From Stenopsyche tienmushanensis (taxonomy: Eukaryota; Arthropoda; Insecta; Trichoptera; Stenopsychidae): a stretch of 64,000 nucleotides of DNA. The notes under the pieces were generated by a model. That model was given only the letters and a program-made list of their open reading frames with translations. It was not told where the DNA came from and made no database searches. The DNA lies in contig WACJ01000074.1 of the NCBI GenBank assembly GCA_008973525.1, forward strand, positions 310,001 to 374,000. Direction: 5' to 3'. This document shows positions 1 to 11,534 of this stretch, piece by piece. A program made the translations under genes and the position numbers. Positions within the stretch are counted from its first letter, which is position 1. Every line of letters begins with the position of its first letter.

Positions 1-60
1 CACACCTCCTGTAGGATTCGAACCAACAGCTTAACTGTGGGACTACCAACAGGTATTACA
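1..60 (-). repeat. tRNA-like SINE fragment
   Basis: On the minus strand this reads as a tRNA 3' half, with a B-box-like GGTTCGAATCC followed by TACAGGAGGTGTG. The same 3' tail occurs on the minus strand near 5743-5810, and related B-box segments lie near 13,715 and 61,395. A complete cloverleaf cannot be folded: the T-stem has a mismatch and no matching 5' acceptor strand is present. I therefore read it as a tRNA-derived SINE piece rather than a functional tRNA. Confidence 0.4.
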
Positions 61-659
61 ATAGGATTGATATTGAAATTGATGGTCTGTCACTCAATGA
101 AATATAACCAGAAATTTGAAAAACAATTAAAATATCTAGGAAATTGAAGTAAAGAAGTTAAGAACATTAGATAGTTGAATGAGTATGTAAGATATATATT
201 TTTTGAATTCATATTAATATTAAGTTCGGACATTTGACAGTAGACTTTATATCTCTCGATGCTTAATTTGTGATAAATCGCTCTGAATTTTGAGTTCTGT
301 ACATTGTAAATTATTTGAATAGTACATTCATTTGGGCTTCATATTTATATGGAGTCGTTCAATCGTGATCATCATTGACGCTTGCGTGCAGAGATTTGGC
401 TCAAATAAGCGGAATAATTTGGTCTAAATATTTGTTTTCTCAATTTAGGTTTAGTTGTTTGGCTTGTTTACACTATTTAAATAGATTAATGTCTGGTCAG
501 AACAATTGATGCCGCGATTAAGCTACTATATTTTGTTATTGTAAATCGATTATTCATTGATAGCCCTGCCCAACATTACTGCTGACCGGCTGAAAAATGT
601 ATATTTTTAGATTTTGAAAACCGATTTGGATTGAAACTCGCCAATTATATCAACATTCG
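61..659. other. AT-rich sequence, nothing recognised
   Basis: No open frame, repeat partner or RNA structure was recognised. TAGCCCTGCCCAAC near 561 resembles GCCCTGCCC motifs seen elsewhere in the window. Confidence 0.5.
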
Positions 660-1175
660 ATTAAGTCATCTTTGCTTAACACCGATTAGTTTCTGTCAGC
701 TCCTATTAACGTAAGACAATCTTCAATTCAAGGCAGAGTCAATTATACATAAACAGTTAATGACATACAAGAAATGACGTAGCATTTCTTTACATAAATA
801 ATACACAAAAAATCTGATGGCAATGATAATTGAACAAGGACTCATTCAACAAGCAGTGAGGAACAGGAAGCAATTAAATAAATAAACACTGTCGATAGCA
901 TAAAATATTCGGTCATTTCTTTGTGTAAACAAATAACAAACTTGAAATCGAAATCATTATTAGTCGATAAATTTGGGCTAAAAATCTATACAATCGTGAG
1001 ATGTATACAAGGAAGCTCTCCGTCTCTTTCTCCCGAATTGCGCTACGTTCTCTTTCTATCTCTGTCTGCCTCCGAGCTCAATGTGCAAGAGTGCTCTTTC
1101 GAATAAGTGGAGGGGGGTCCCAGGCCTTGGGATAGTACTCCTTTAGGGGCTAACCATCTCAAACTACTACAAAAA
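660..1175 (+). repeat. Dispersed TTAA-type repeat, copy 1
   Basis: This is about 500 bp, collinear with 34,745-35,161 and in part with 56,863-57,020. Shared blocks include TTTCTGTCAGCTCCTAT, AACAAACTTGAAATCG and a CT-rich stretch (CTCTCCGTCTCT), then a GGAGGGGGG run and a terminal AGTACTCCTT. The second copy ends in TTAA, which suggests a piggyBac-like non-autonomous element. Short open frames inside it are incidental. Confidence 0.6.
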
Positions 1176-2098
1176 ATTGGTTGCTATTAGGTTTTATGGA
1201 ATAATAGCTGTTCGCCGCACTCAGCGTATGTTTACGTTCGTAACATTAGCATCTATGATCTCTTTATATTTAAAATTATTAAGACTTGGGTATAAATTAT
1301 ATTTAATTCAATTTATTAAAACACCACCAAGGGTAGTCATCACGTTTTTAAATCTCTCGTCTCTTTTATGTAAATAAATATTAATATAAGCAGATAATTT
1401 ATTTATATATCGATTCAATATTCAACTGTATTTACGTATTCACGGAAAATTACCTAGGGACATTTTTTCAGAGTTGCAAATAATTTATATTATCATCATT
1501 GTTATTAATTATGATGAAAATTATACATTTCTTTGATGATTTTATTTTTAATTTATATAAGAGTGAAATGAATTTCGAGAGATCAGATTACGACATCTTT
1601 GGGGTTTTTCATGACATAATTGTAAGGAGGATATTGTTTAATAAGACGTCTGGGATCTTATATAAACTGAGTGCTCAAACAAATACGATAAATATTTCAA
1701 AGAGATCTTATTAAAGTCCTTTGTCAATGTTGAGCTTTGAGAACGCTTCGAAACGTGTCAATTACAACAGTGGAGTTCTTATTCAAAACTACAATATATA
1801 GTCGACAATTCAAGTTAATGTCTTGTCTAATTCATTTTTCTGCTATATTTTTTTACTTTTAAGTATTCCAATCGTTCTAGATTTCATGAATTAATTAATC
1901 ATTTCACAAAAGATGTAAATCTCGAAAAAATCGGGATTGAAATTTTTATCTAACAGAAATCGTACACCTCACCAGAACAATGAAGGCTACTAAATCGAGA
2001 CATTTCTGCCGAAATCTGAACGTTTGGACACAGTAGCGTAACTACTAATTGGTGTGTTTAGGACGACGCCTAGGGGCAGTAACTTTCAAATTGTTATA

Positions 2099-2551
2099 TT
2101 AACCTTTCCCTACCGGTGATGTATTTACTACACCTCGACTCTAATAATGGGAATATCGATATGAAATATAATAGATATGGGGTTCAAAATTTTTGTATTC
2201 CTTCGTAATATAATTACGAATCACATCAAAGTATTATAGTATACAAGTATTCATCTGCAGCGACGGAAATAAATAATTTGTCGGTAAATCGGGAATTTTG
2301 CGAGTTTTAGTCCGTATCTCAGCAGGTCATCAACTCGAATTAGCATTTAAATATGTGATGATCGCCTTCGATTCCCGGGATGTTCTTATGCAATCCCGGG
2401 ATTTATTCATCTGCAGCAACGTAAATAAATAAAATATCGGGAAATCGGGAATTTTGCGAGTTTTAGTCCGTGTCCGTGTCTGATCCCGGGATGGTCTATT
2501 GCAATCCCGAAATCCCGGGATCGAAATTTTGGCTCGAGATTGGATTCCCTA
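2099..2551 (+). mobile_element. hAT-related derivative with internal duplication
   Basis: The first 225 bp match 54,813-55,040, where the sequence runs into a hAT transposase C-terminus. A block beginning TTCATCTGCAGC and ending GCGAGTTTTAGTCCG occurs twice here, near 2249-2320 and 2404-2475. The right part is full of ATCCCGGGAT palindromes and ends GGATTCCCTAG, a hAT-like subterminal and terminal arrangement. The left edge coincides with TTAACCTTTCCC. No intact transposase remains. Confidence 0.55.
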
Positions 2552-5500
2552 GTTGCTACTATACAACGTTAAATCTATGTGATAAATAATACTACATGTC
2601 TCGCATTATAGCGTTTATTGCAAAAAAGCCTAATACTAGACATCCCGACTAAAATGTGGTAAATATCTTATTATCTATTATATTTATGAATGCGTAATAA
2701 TTGATCTATATTTTTTAAATTCTATGGGTAAAAATAAATACAATGAACGATTAAGACATTAAAAAACTTGTAAATCCATTCATATTAAAAAATCGTTTTA
2801 TTAATATTACATCAGATTTAGATTAAAAGCAAAGCGTCATTTTTTATTGGGTAACATAATTTTCTTTGTGAAGCTTAATAAGAAAAGAGAAAATGGGTTA
2901 GATACAAGATAATATATCTACAATGGATCTACAAAGTGCTTTCATAAAGCTCCAAATCAAAGACTTTGTTCCATAAAAATTGTACTATCGTTTACATAAA
3001 AAGGACTTGTATCCTATTATGAAGAAGCATTTATATTTTTTTAAATTGATTCTAAAACCATTGATTTTCTTTGCTAATGTAGCTTCAATAAAATTTAAAT
3101 ATTCCAATTCAGAAAGATAGTTGAATTATTATACACATTTTTTAATATGAAATTATGATCTAAAATTGCATTATAAAAGTATATTATACAATTCCTTGTT
3201 CTTGAAGAATCAAATTCATTCTTGAATTATGGATTTTTAGGAAAAAATTGGAAACGTCTCTATTCAGATTTCCTAAGCTTGATAAAAAAAATTGTGGCCA
3301 TCTGAAAAATTCTTTCTCTAAAAAATTTCCTTATGGGGATAGGTTTTATTTGATAATGTAAATGATACGTTTAAAGAATAAAAAATATATTAATTGCTAA
3401 CAGCCTCAATAGTCTCAAATATGATAGTACATTTTTTAAATGAAGCATCCCCAGGCAATATTGCATTGACCTCTAACTGATGTCATACATTCTTATCATA
3501 TTTTCAACAGAATTTAATTTTACTCGTTTATATAAACATCATAAATCTAATTTTACATCCAGTATTTGTTGGTCTGCTGGGATTTCTTCTGTTGTCCCGG
3601 CGGGTCTATCTGCCCTTGTATTTAACATTCTGAGACCTTTATCTAAAAATCTGACATCATAGCATACAAAGCGTTGGTAATTATGGCCATATTGAATATA
3701 TGACGATGGTATACATTAGGCTCTAAAAGCACAAATAACTGGAATAAATCAGACTCGTCGTATTGTTAAAGCTATCGTTAAAATGGTGACCTTTCGCGAT
3801 TAATTCGATTTAACGACAGTTTTTTTCCCTTTTTTCCGCATATAAGCCTTTTCAATGGGAAAAAATCTCTTTCAGTGCCAACCGTCATATTACCTTTTTT
3901 GGCATTAAACAACCGGCAAAACCACCTTTTACTGGATACGTAACGACATAAGCGGACCTTTTCAGCATTAACTTTTAACGAATTCCCGGAACGCTTAAGA
4001 CAGAACAAATAATTGGATGGCACAGTTTGAAACCTGGTTTCTTTGCGATTCGTGGCGTAAGGAGTGTTGACAGAAACAATTTCTACGGAGTGGGAGTGCT
4101 TTGAGTTTTGTACATGACTTGGATCAAGGGCTTCCGACTTTTCACCCTTGAAAGATTACGAGGAGAAAGTTCAAAATTTGAGACAGTCGAGCGAAAAGCA
4201 ATTTTAATCCGTGAAAGCTGCTACTTTGATACCGTTTCATATCGATTGGTATCAATTACAAGTGGTAAATTTGAGCTGCTGAATGAAAAGCCATCTTAAA
4301 ACACACGCTTTCCAGTAAGATATTTAAAAAAAACTCATAAACTCACAAACTTCATATAACACAATATTTATTATATGATATCCATCAAGATGAAAATCAT
4401 TCTATTGGTTGAATAAAAAGCTGTGGCCAGAAATAGTCTCTAGAGAAGATGTTGAACCACCAATAGAAGATGAATACCATAAGACGATTTTGTGATTTTA
4501 GTAATCAGGGTATCGATGAAATATTGAAGGATCTTATATATATTGAACGAAGAAGAATTAGCTGAAATATTATTTGAATAATTAATAAGTCAAAAAGCAA
4601 TTTCAGCATAGTGTACACACACAAAACAATAGTTGACTGCTTGAAATTGGTTGACAAATTAGAACTTTTTTTTACAGAAAATTATCCCATCATGGAAAAA
4701 AAGAAGAAACTCAAGAGGGAATTACGAAATACGAGAAGATTTATATGCTAAAAGTAGACAATCGCTTATTACTGAATGTTCAAAGGCCAAATCCAAAAAT
4801 ACTTCCTGAGTTCTCCGATGATAAAAACTTACAACCGATCTCGAATGGAATATATAGAATTTGTTATAGTGACTATGAACTGAATGATCTATTATATATA
4901 AATGTATATTTTATTGATTTTTTAATAAAAAATATACTATTTTCGATCAAATATCTTCCCATCTAAGAATACAATATTCAATAAATATATATTATTTTTT
5001 GCTCCTCCATAAAATTATGTATATAATTCCTGATAAATGACAGTCAGTATTTTCAGATAAATTAATATCATCGACGGTATAGGGGAATGAAACCAGTAAT
5101 ACTTGAATTGGCAGACAGTGTATATATATAAAGAAGATTTATTAAGACTATTTGGATCATATTTCAATTCTTTCACATTAAATGAAATATACATATATTA
5201 AATAATATATCTATTGAAAACGAGAAAAATGGTTCGTCGAAGTCAGAGATAAAACCCTTATGTCGAATGCGTCATTGTCTGACGTAAATCCATGATATTT
5301 TTAGACAAAACTGAAACCAATACAAAGAAAAACTGTCGTGATTTTAAATGATCGATTTTATTTATATAAAATTTTATATCTCTTCATTGTAATTCTTGCA
5401 CATACTTAATATCATGTCTATTCAGTGTGCAAACCTACAGCTTTGAATTGATTTAAGCCTAATTTGCATAATTGCTATTTGGAACTCTATGAGCATTGTG

Positions 5501-5742
5501 GATCTCATAAATATAAAGCTAATCTAAGCTATAATGTAATATATACGGTGATGTAACAATAGCAAAATTATGATTTGTGAGGCCCCAATATGTAGCTAAT
5601 TTTTTTGTGCAAGCGTTCCTACAGACATACCAATAATACACACTCAATTGATACAAGAGATATTGTTCTTATTTATAACAAATTTATTGAAGAAATTAAG
5701 CCATTCTAAGGCACACAGTTTAGTACGAAAATGTGTTCGATA
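2552..5742. other. Intergenic, no recognisable gene
   Basis: This stretch is AT-rich. Open frames of 60-81 codons (for example minus 3778-4023 and plus 4108-4299 and 4745-4966) show no domain and no splice context that I recognise. The stretch 3770-4300 is less AT-rich and could be an untranslated exon or regulatory DNA. I see no repeat partner for it in the window. Confidence 0.4.
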
Positions 5743-5812
5743 ACCACACCTCCTGTAGATTTGAACCCGATAAGAACAATCGCTAAATCATGGGGCCACC
5801 TACAGACATTAA
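5743..5812 (-). repeat. tRNA-derived SINE fragment
   Basis: The minus strand reads GGGTTCAAATCTACAGG then AGGTGTGG, the same B-box and 3' tail as at 1-60. The upstream part (TTTAGCGATTGTTC) resembles an eroded anticodon arm. The shared 3' tail argues for a SINE family rather than independent tRNA genes. Confidence 0.45.
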
Positions 5813-6664
5813 AAGCTAACTAATGACATCTAAATCTCTTTATTAGATACTCAAACTTTGCTCGTTAAGCTCGCATTGCTGTTGAAACAAAACTTCAAAG
5901 AAAAAAGTTAGTATCGCGACATGTTAAAAATGTATAAGTCCTTTCGTCGACAAAGAGCAGTTTGTTGCAATTCTAACAATGCAGTTGTTTCGCCGCAGGG
6001 ATGGTCGTTGCAGTAAAAATTTTCCTTAGGGATAAGAACTTTTCTGGAAGGTGTTCGACCGGCATTGAAATAGAATAAATATACCCCAATGCGAGATTCC
6101 CCATTCTCTCCTACTTTCTGTATATAACCAACAAGGAAAATTGCATTTTCTGTTATTTTCAATGGAAATTTTAATATTTGCTTTTTGACATCAATCTATT
6201 CATATGACACTTTTTTAATGTTTTCTTTATTTACGTTCTCCATATAAGACTTATCTCGAAATTTACATATTTAAATGATTTGCGACGATATTTGATCAAT
6301 ATATTATTCAATCATATATTGCCCTGCCCGACTTTATTAATTATCCGATACTATGGAAATACTGAGAAAAATTTGTACATTGACCGAAAGTTTTTTTATG
6401 GCTTCCAAGCTGATAAATTTAGTACCTTGTTGAATATCAACGGGTCAGAACACTCATAATGCGATAATGATTGAATCGTGTTCGTTTATTGCCGCAGTAC
6501 ATCGATTATGTTCGCCTCGAAAACTATTAAGGTTTTCCAATGGGCACTAATTAAAATCGATTACCGTTTGTTAATATCGCAAACTATCATTAGCACCAAA
6601 TGACGACAACAATTTATGAAAATTATGAGAAACGTTCTAAAAAATCATAATAAAATTTTCTAAT

Positions 6665-7170
6665 ATACTGGTATGGGACAAAGTATTTTAATGTTTAGCG
6701 TACCACTTCTCGCTTTTATCGCCACTCTTATCTTTCTTGCAATGTTTTCTACCAATTTTTAACAAGAGACAATGAGCATTTTTCGCATTTCTTCCTTGTG
6801 AAACTTTTGTGTTTCGTCTGATTATCCTTAAGCATTTTCCACAAGTTTTCAATGGAGTTTAAGCCTGTTGATTAAGCAGACTGTTCTAATAGCTGCATCT
6901 TGCTTTTTCTCAAAGTATTTTGAATATTACAAGTTTTTAGAGATGATGTTCTCAAGGAGAGCTCATTTTCAAATAACTTAGCCACAGATCTATCCTAAAG
7001 CACTTACATTACAGAAATGTATTTATCATTATTGATGCGACCATTGCATAGATGCATTTGTCATTCGCCGTCTAACGACTTGCATCCCCATGTCATTATG
7101 CTTTCTACCCCATCCTGTATAGTACGATTGTCACAATCCGGATAATATTCTTCCTCGACTGTTTTCTTCA
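6665..7170 (-). mobile_element. Tc1-like transposon relic
   Basis: Minus-strand translation shows the Tc1 transposase C-terminal half with stops and shifts. A WGC block (VESIMTWGCKSLDGE) lies near 7050-7120, then INNDKYISVM, and near 6800-6870 GLNSIENLWKMLKDN, the counterpart of the family's P-D-L-N-P-I-E-N-L-W motif. GGTATGGGACAAAGTATT at about 6671 resembles a Tc1 terminal repeat (GGACAAAAGTATT type). The first catalytic region is missing or unreadable, so this is a dead copy. Confidence 0.7.
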
Positions 7171-9025
7171 AGATTTGATCTATAATATTATATAATATTG
7201 GTGTTTCTGAGTGCATCGTATTAATTTTTCATCATAGGTGATGTTGATCTGAATTTCATTCCGATTTGCTTTAAAATATACCTTTTATAAAAGATTTTAT
7301 AACATCATTTTTTGCATATCATAATTTTACAGATCAATCACTTCCAATTGAAAGACTGAGAAAAACTCTTCAATTGTATTATGAGATATAGACATGTATT
7401 TTGCATTTGCATAAAGATTGGAAAAAACGCTTTTGTAACAGTAGATTCAATTTATAAAATATAACCACCGCGAATTTTCGAGGAAATAAGGATTTTACTA
7501 ATATTTGAAATTTTTTATAGCATTAAAAATGGTAAAAACTTTTTAACCAGTTATTTTAAGCTATTTTTTTACAGAAACAAGGAATTAGACAAGAACTAAA
7601 ATTCCAAAAAATCGATCAAGAATAAAGTCTATATTTCTAAATTTAAACAATAATAATTACACTTAAAATGTGAATATTACAAGATTCACCAAATCATGTG
7701 TTATTTAAGTTCATGACATTGTGGGCTGTAAATTGCTGTTAAAAAAGGAATTAATTTTTGATTCAACACCAGTTCATTATAATATTAACAAATCGTAGAA
7801 AATATGATGCTTAGCTTGGCAATTATGTTGGCATATCCAATCGACTCAAAATGGAAAAACTCTGAATATTTGGATATCGTATCATTAATCGTATGAATCA
7901 TATTGACAGCATCCCGAAATGTATTAACGGCGACCTAAAATGAACAGCTAATTAGCCGGAAATAATTCATAATCTATCGAAAGCTGTAAGATCTTATCAA
8001 CATATAGAAAATAGTGTTTTAAATTAGAAATCCATCGAAAATTTAGAGCACCGAGTTGCGTTCAAAAAGCAAGGACCTGCTCAGATCATGGTTTATCCAA
8101 ATCTCAACTTTTGATTTTGAAATAGTATTCAAAAAAGGCAAATCAATTAATATTCAATAAAAATATTTAAAATTAATGCAGTATGTTAAATTAATAATAC
8201 GTAATCCGACAAATCCTACGCTATGAACTATGAAAATTTATCTCAATCGAATGTGTCCTAATTGACTTTATTCTGAAGAAATTCAGCTCAGAGAAGGGTA
8301 AATTAAGAAAGTGGAAGATTTTATCTTTTAAGTTACAATGGAAAAGGGTATACATTGTGTGTGTGGCGATTCAGACCATTTTAAGGATCTTCATTGGCGT
8401 TTATCTTGAACGGTCCTTGATAAACAGACAAACCCTAAAGTGATTCTAAAGCATTATGAATTTATTTTATTAAATATATTTAAATTAATAAATATGTTCT
8501 ATTATAAATGCGCATATGATATTAAGCTCATTCATTAGCGCTATACATGCTAAAATAAATATATCCTTTGAAACAATACTTATAAATTGATCGTTGCAAC
8601 AAACGATCGTTTTAAATATTGACGATCTATATTATAAAATTTGCAAATTTGTATGGGAATATATATATATATATCAAAATTTCCCAATGGCGACTTTTTT
8701 ATTAGACCGGTATATGTGGAAATAAAATATTTGAAATTCAAATTTCGATAGGAATTTTGCTATGGGAATTTGTTTAACATGATTCGACGCATGAATAAAT
8801 CTTTCCAGTGAAGATGCAGGCAACAAGATGCAGACGATTCAAAATGCAGAGAGAAAAATTGCATAAATATTAATATCAACTTACAACAGCTTACACATAT
8901 TTTTAAAATATGAGTTTTCTCCTGTATATAGCACTAGATAACGTTACATAAAGAGTTCATTCAGAAATCATTCGCGTACCAAAAGCTTATTAAAATATTC
9001 ATCGTTTCTTTTGAGAATAAATATA
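7171..9025. other. AT-rich intergenic, nothing recognised
   Basis: No open frame over 60 codons with coding character and no paired repeat was seen. It may include the undefined right end of the Tc1 relic. A short AT microsatellite lies near 8660. Confidence 0.4.
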
Positions 9026-9500
9026 GGGTTAGTGCGAAAGTAATTGCCATTTTTTTACAAAAAGAAAATATAATAGCCATTATTATTTAAAACGGTTTCA
9101 CATCAACTATTTCATTTATTTAACCCATATTAAAATCTTCTGATTTTAGGCGTAAAATTTCATCAAGGATTGTTTTATTTCAAAATTCACAAGAATCACA
9201 AAAACAATTCCATAGTAATCTAAATGGTTATTTTTAATGGCGAGTAATACGGCGAGCAATTCTTAGATAGTCAGTCCATCAGATAAGTTATTCAGTGACA
9301 TCCAAACGAAAAGCATTGATGTCATTCCCAGCTTATTAAATTATCACCTTAAAGCGTTTGATTTGTCAATATTCAACATATCTGCAAGTTCTCATGGAGT
9401 TAGTCGAGGGTCTACATTTACCATGGAGCGGAATTATTCGTCATCAATTTCATTGAATAGTCTGGTGTGGAGTTCATCTTCAAGGGATGAATTCTGACAT
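9026..9500 (-). mobile_element. mariner relic (left terminal repeat and N-terminal part)
   Basis: TA is followed by GGGTTAGTGCGAAAGTAATT, a typical mariner terminal repeat. Minus-strand translation near 9330-9420 gives VNVDPRLTP, a stop, then ELADMLNIDKSNALR, matching the mariner helix-turn-helix order. KLGM follows, with stops after it. No right terminal repeat was found and the catalytic domain is mostly unreadable. Confidence 0.55.
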
Positions 9501-9565
9501 GATATTTTAAATAGTCATTAATTGATTATTTTCTTTCTATAATTTCTATACAAATAGTTATTAAT

Positions 9566-10010
9566 TTAACCCGTTAAGCAAAGAAGTTCCTTTTAAATAA
9601 CGCAACATACAGTGGGCGCGCACATTTTTGTTAGGACGTATATATACGTCACGCCCACCTAGCGTTCTCTTTTTTGTGATAAATTCGACATTTCCTCGCT
9701 TTAATTCCATTTCAATTGTTCTTTGAAAATGCCTTTCGACTAAGCGTGAGGGTTTAGGTGTAATGCTGTTTTTTGATAGCATAGATTGGCTTTTTATTAT
9801 GTTGTCTGAACTGAGCATCAATACATCTTTTTTGTCCTTCTGTTTTAAAACTATAAGATGGCCGAGATATTTCGAGGACGTATATATACGTCCTAACCAA
9901 TTTCGATGCAGTTTTCAATGCGTAATTTAATTTTCAATTTAATTTCAATGCGTATATATATCGAAATTGGTTAGGACGTATATATACGTCCCGTCCACTT
10001 AACAGGTTAA
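9566..10010. mobile_element. piggyBac-like MITE with palindromic repeats
   Basis: TTAA (9566-9569) begins TTAACCCGTTAAGC and the element ends with TTAA (10007-10010). The right end, reverse-complemented, is TTAACCTGTTAAGT, giving an imperfect inverted repeat with the TTAA duplication expected of piggyBac-type transposition. The perfect 16-bp palindrome GACGTATATATACGTC occurs three times (9635-9650, 9877-9892, 9975-9990). No transposase is encoded. The 86-codon minus-strand frame inside is not recognisable. Confidence 0.75.
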
Positions 10011-11534
10011 TCAATCACAATGAAGTAATTTTTTCTCTAGAAAAGTTACCTATGGAGATGAAGGACTTAATAATGACATTAATGTTTTTTTAGAACTAAG
10101 ACGTTTTATTTGTACTGCGTGAGACTCACGCATATTTTTCATTTGGCAATATTTAGACAATAGAAAACGGTATTTAAAAGCATCCAAATACTAGATAGAT
10201 AAGCTCATTCAGATGGCTGGTTAAAAATAACATTTGGAGATCTTTTAATAAATCTTTGGATTTTTGTAACAAGTGCTTTCAACACTTTAATTTAAACTAT
10301 ATTAAATTTATTGGTATAATTTCTCATCATTTTAAATATGGTTAAACATTAGAGTGCTTCTAAGAAATACAGAAGAGCTTCCATTTGAAAATTCGATTAA
10401 TAGTCGAAATCTTTTAAACCATTTGTGTATATATTTTATCTTGTGAAAGCATTAAAGAGAAGGGGATTAAGATATGATATCTTAAACTATAATTCGTTTT
10501 TAATTGGGCAATTTTCTATTGGCTCTATGTATTTCCATTTTAATATATTTTTGTATTGTCTGGATTTGAATGGACGAATCAAATATTTATGTTAAATTAG
10601 TAGTGGGCAGTTCCGCCCTTTGGCTGCCGCATTTTCATAGAATATATACGATTCATATAGAAGCCATCGATCTCATTCGCCGATAGCAATAAAATTAGCT
10701 TCACCCCCATGTTTTTTAAAAGAGCCCCAATATTCCCATAAGAGTAATAATTGAGTCCGGAAAAGCACAAGCGGGTTCATATCCGAAGTAGGCCTCGTCA
10801 ATTCATTGTCATTCATGGACCGGCGCCGCGGTAATATTTCCCAGATCGCACCATGAATTCCGGATAAACGAAAATCCGAGTATACAATAAAAACAAGAAT
10901 TCCTCATCTGATTTCATTCAATTCTCATATTTTCTTCCCTCATCTAATTTCGCGCCCTTCTGCGAAATACCGCCACTACGTGACGGAAATTCAAAGGTTT
11001 GATTTTTTACCGCCACCCTCGCTCGGCAGCCACCCTTTAAGCGAAAATTTTATTAAATCCCAGCGGATAAATCGTGAATCTTAATCTAATTCCAATAATA
11101 GGACAAGATCAATGGGAAAAGACACACTCGGAAAAAAATCGGATATTTTAAGCGGTATGAATTATTTTATTTCCACTTTCACGGAGGCTTCTTTTTATTG
11201 CTGGCTCCGCAGTGGAAAGGGTCGAATCGCAATGAAAGCACATGAATATTTTATTTCACCGCAGGGTTCTGCAAGTCGATTGCACCATCCTAAATGGTCT
11301 ACAAAGAATGACAGGTAACAAAGAAACATGAAACGACGATGCTTTACGCTTCCACAGGGTCCAAATATCTTTAAAGTCGGGGTTGATCAACCGACGGTAT
11401 GTGAGCTCGAAAAGGTGCGCTAAATTGATGTTAAACATATTTTAAAAGTCGCAAATTCAACAACGAGATTTGTTGGTATCGATTTTGAAGAATCAAATAT
11501 AAAATTGAACAAAATTCATTTTAAACACTTATTT
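10011..11534. other. Intergenic, with a moderately GC unique block
   Basis: 10,011-10,590 is AT-rich with nothing recognised. About 10,600-11,110 is less AT-rich, has no repeat partner in the window and no convincing open frame, and contains blocks such as GACCGGCGCCGCGG. It could be a regulatory or conserved non-coding segment. That is inference from composition only. Confidence 0.35.

Noticed and set aside
1..60. Functional tRNA gene on the minus strand
   Set aside because: T-stem mismatch, no 5' acceptor strand, and the 3' tail is shared with other non-tRNA copies.
9561..9821. 86-codon minus frame in the TTAA MITE as a transposase remnant
   Set aside because: No piggyBac motif, and the frame spans the terminal repeat and palindromes.
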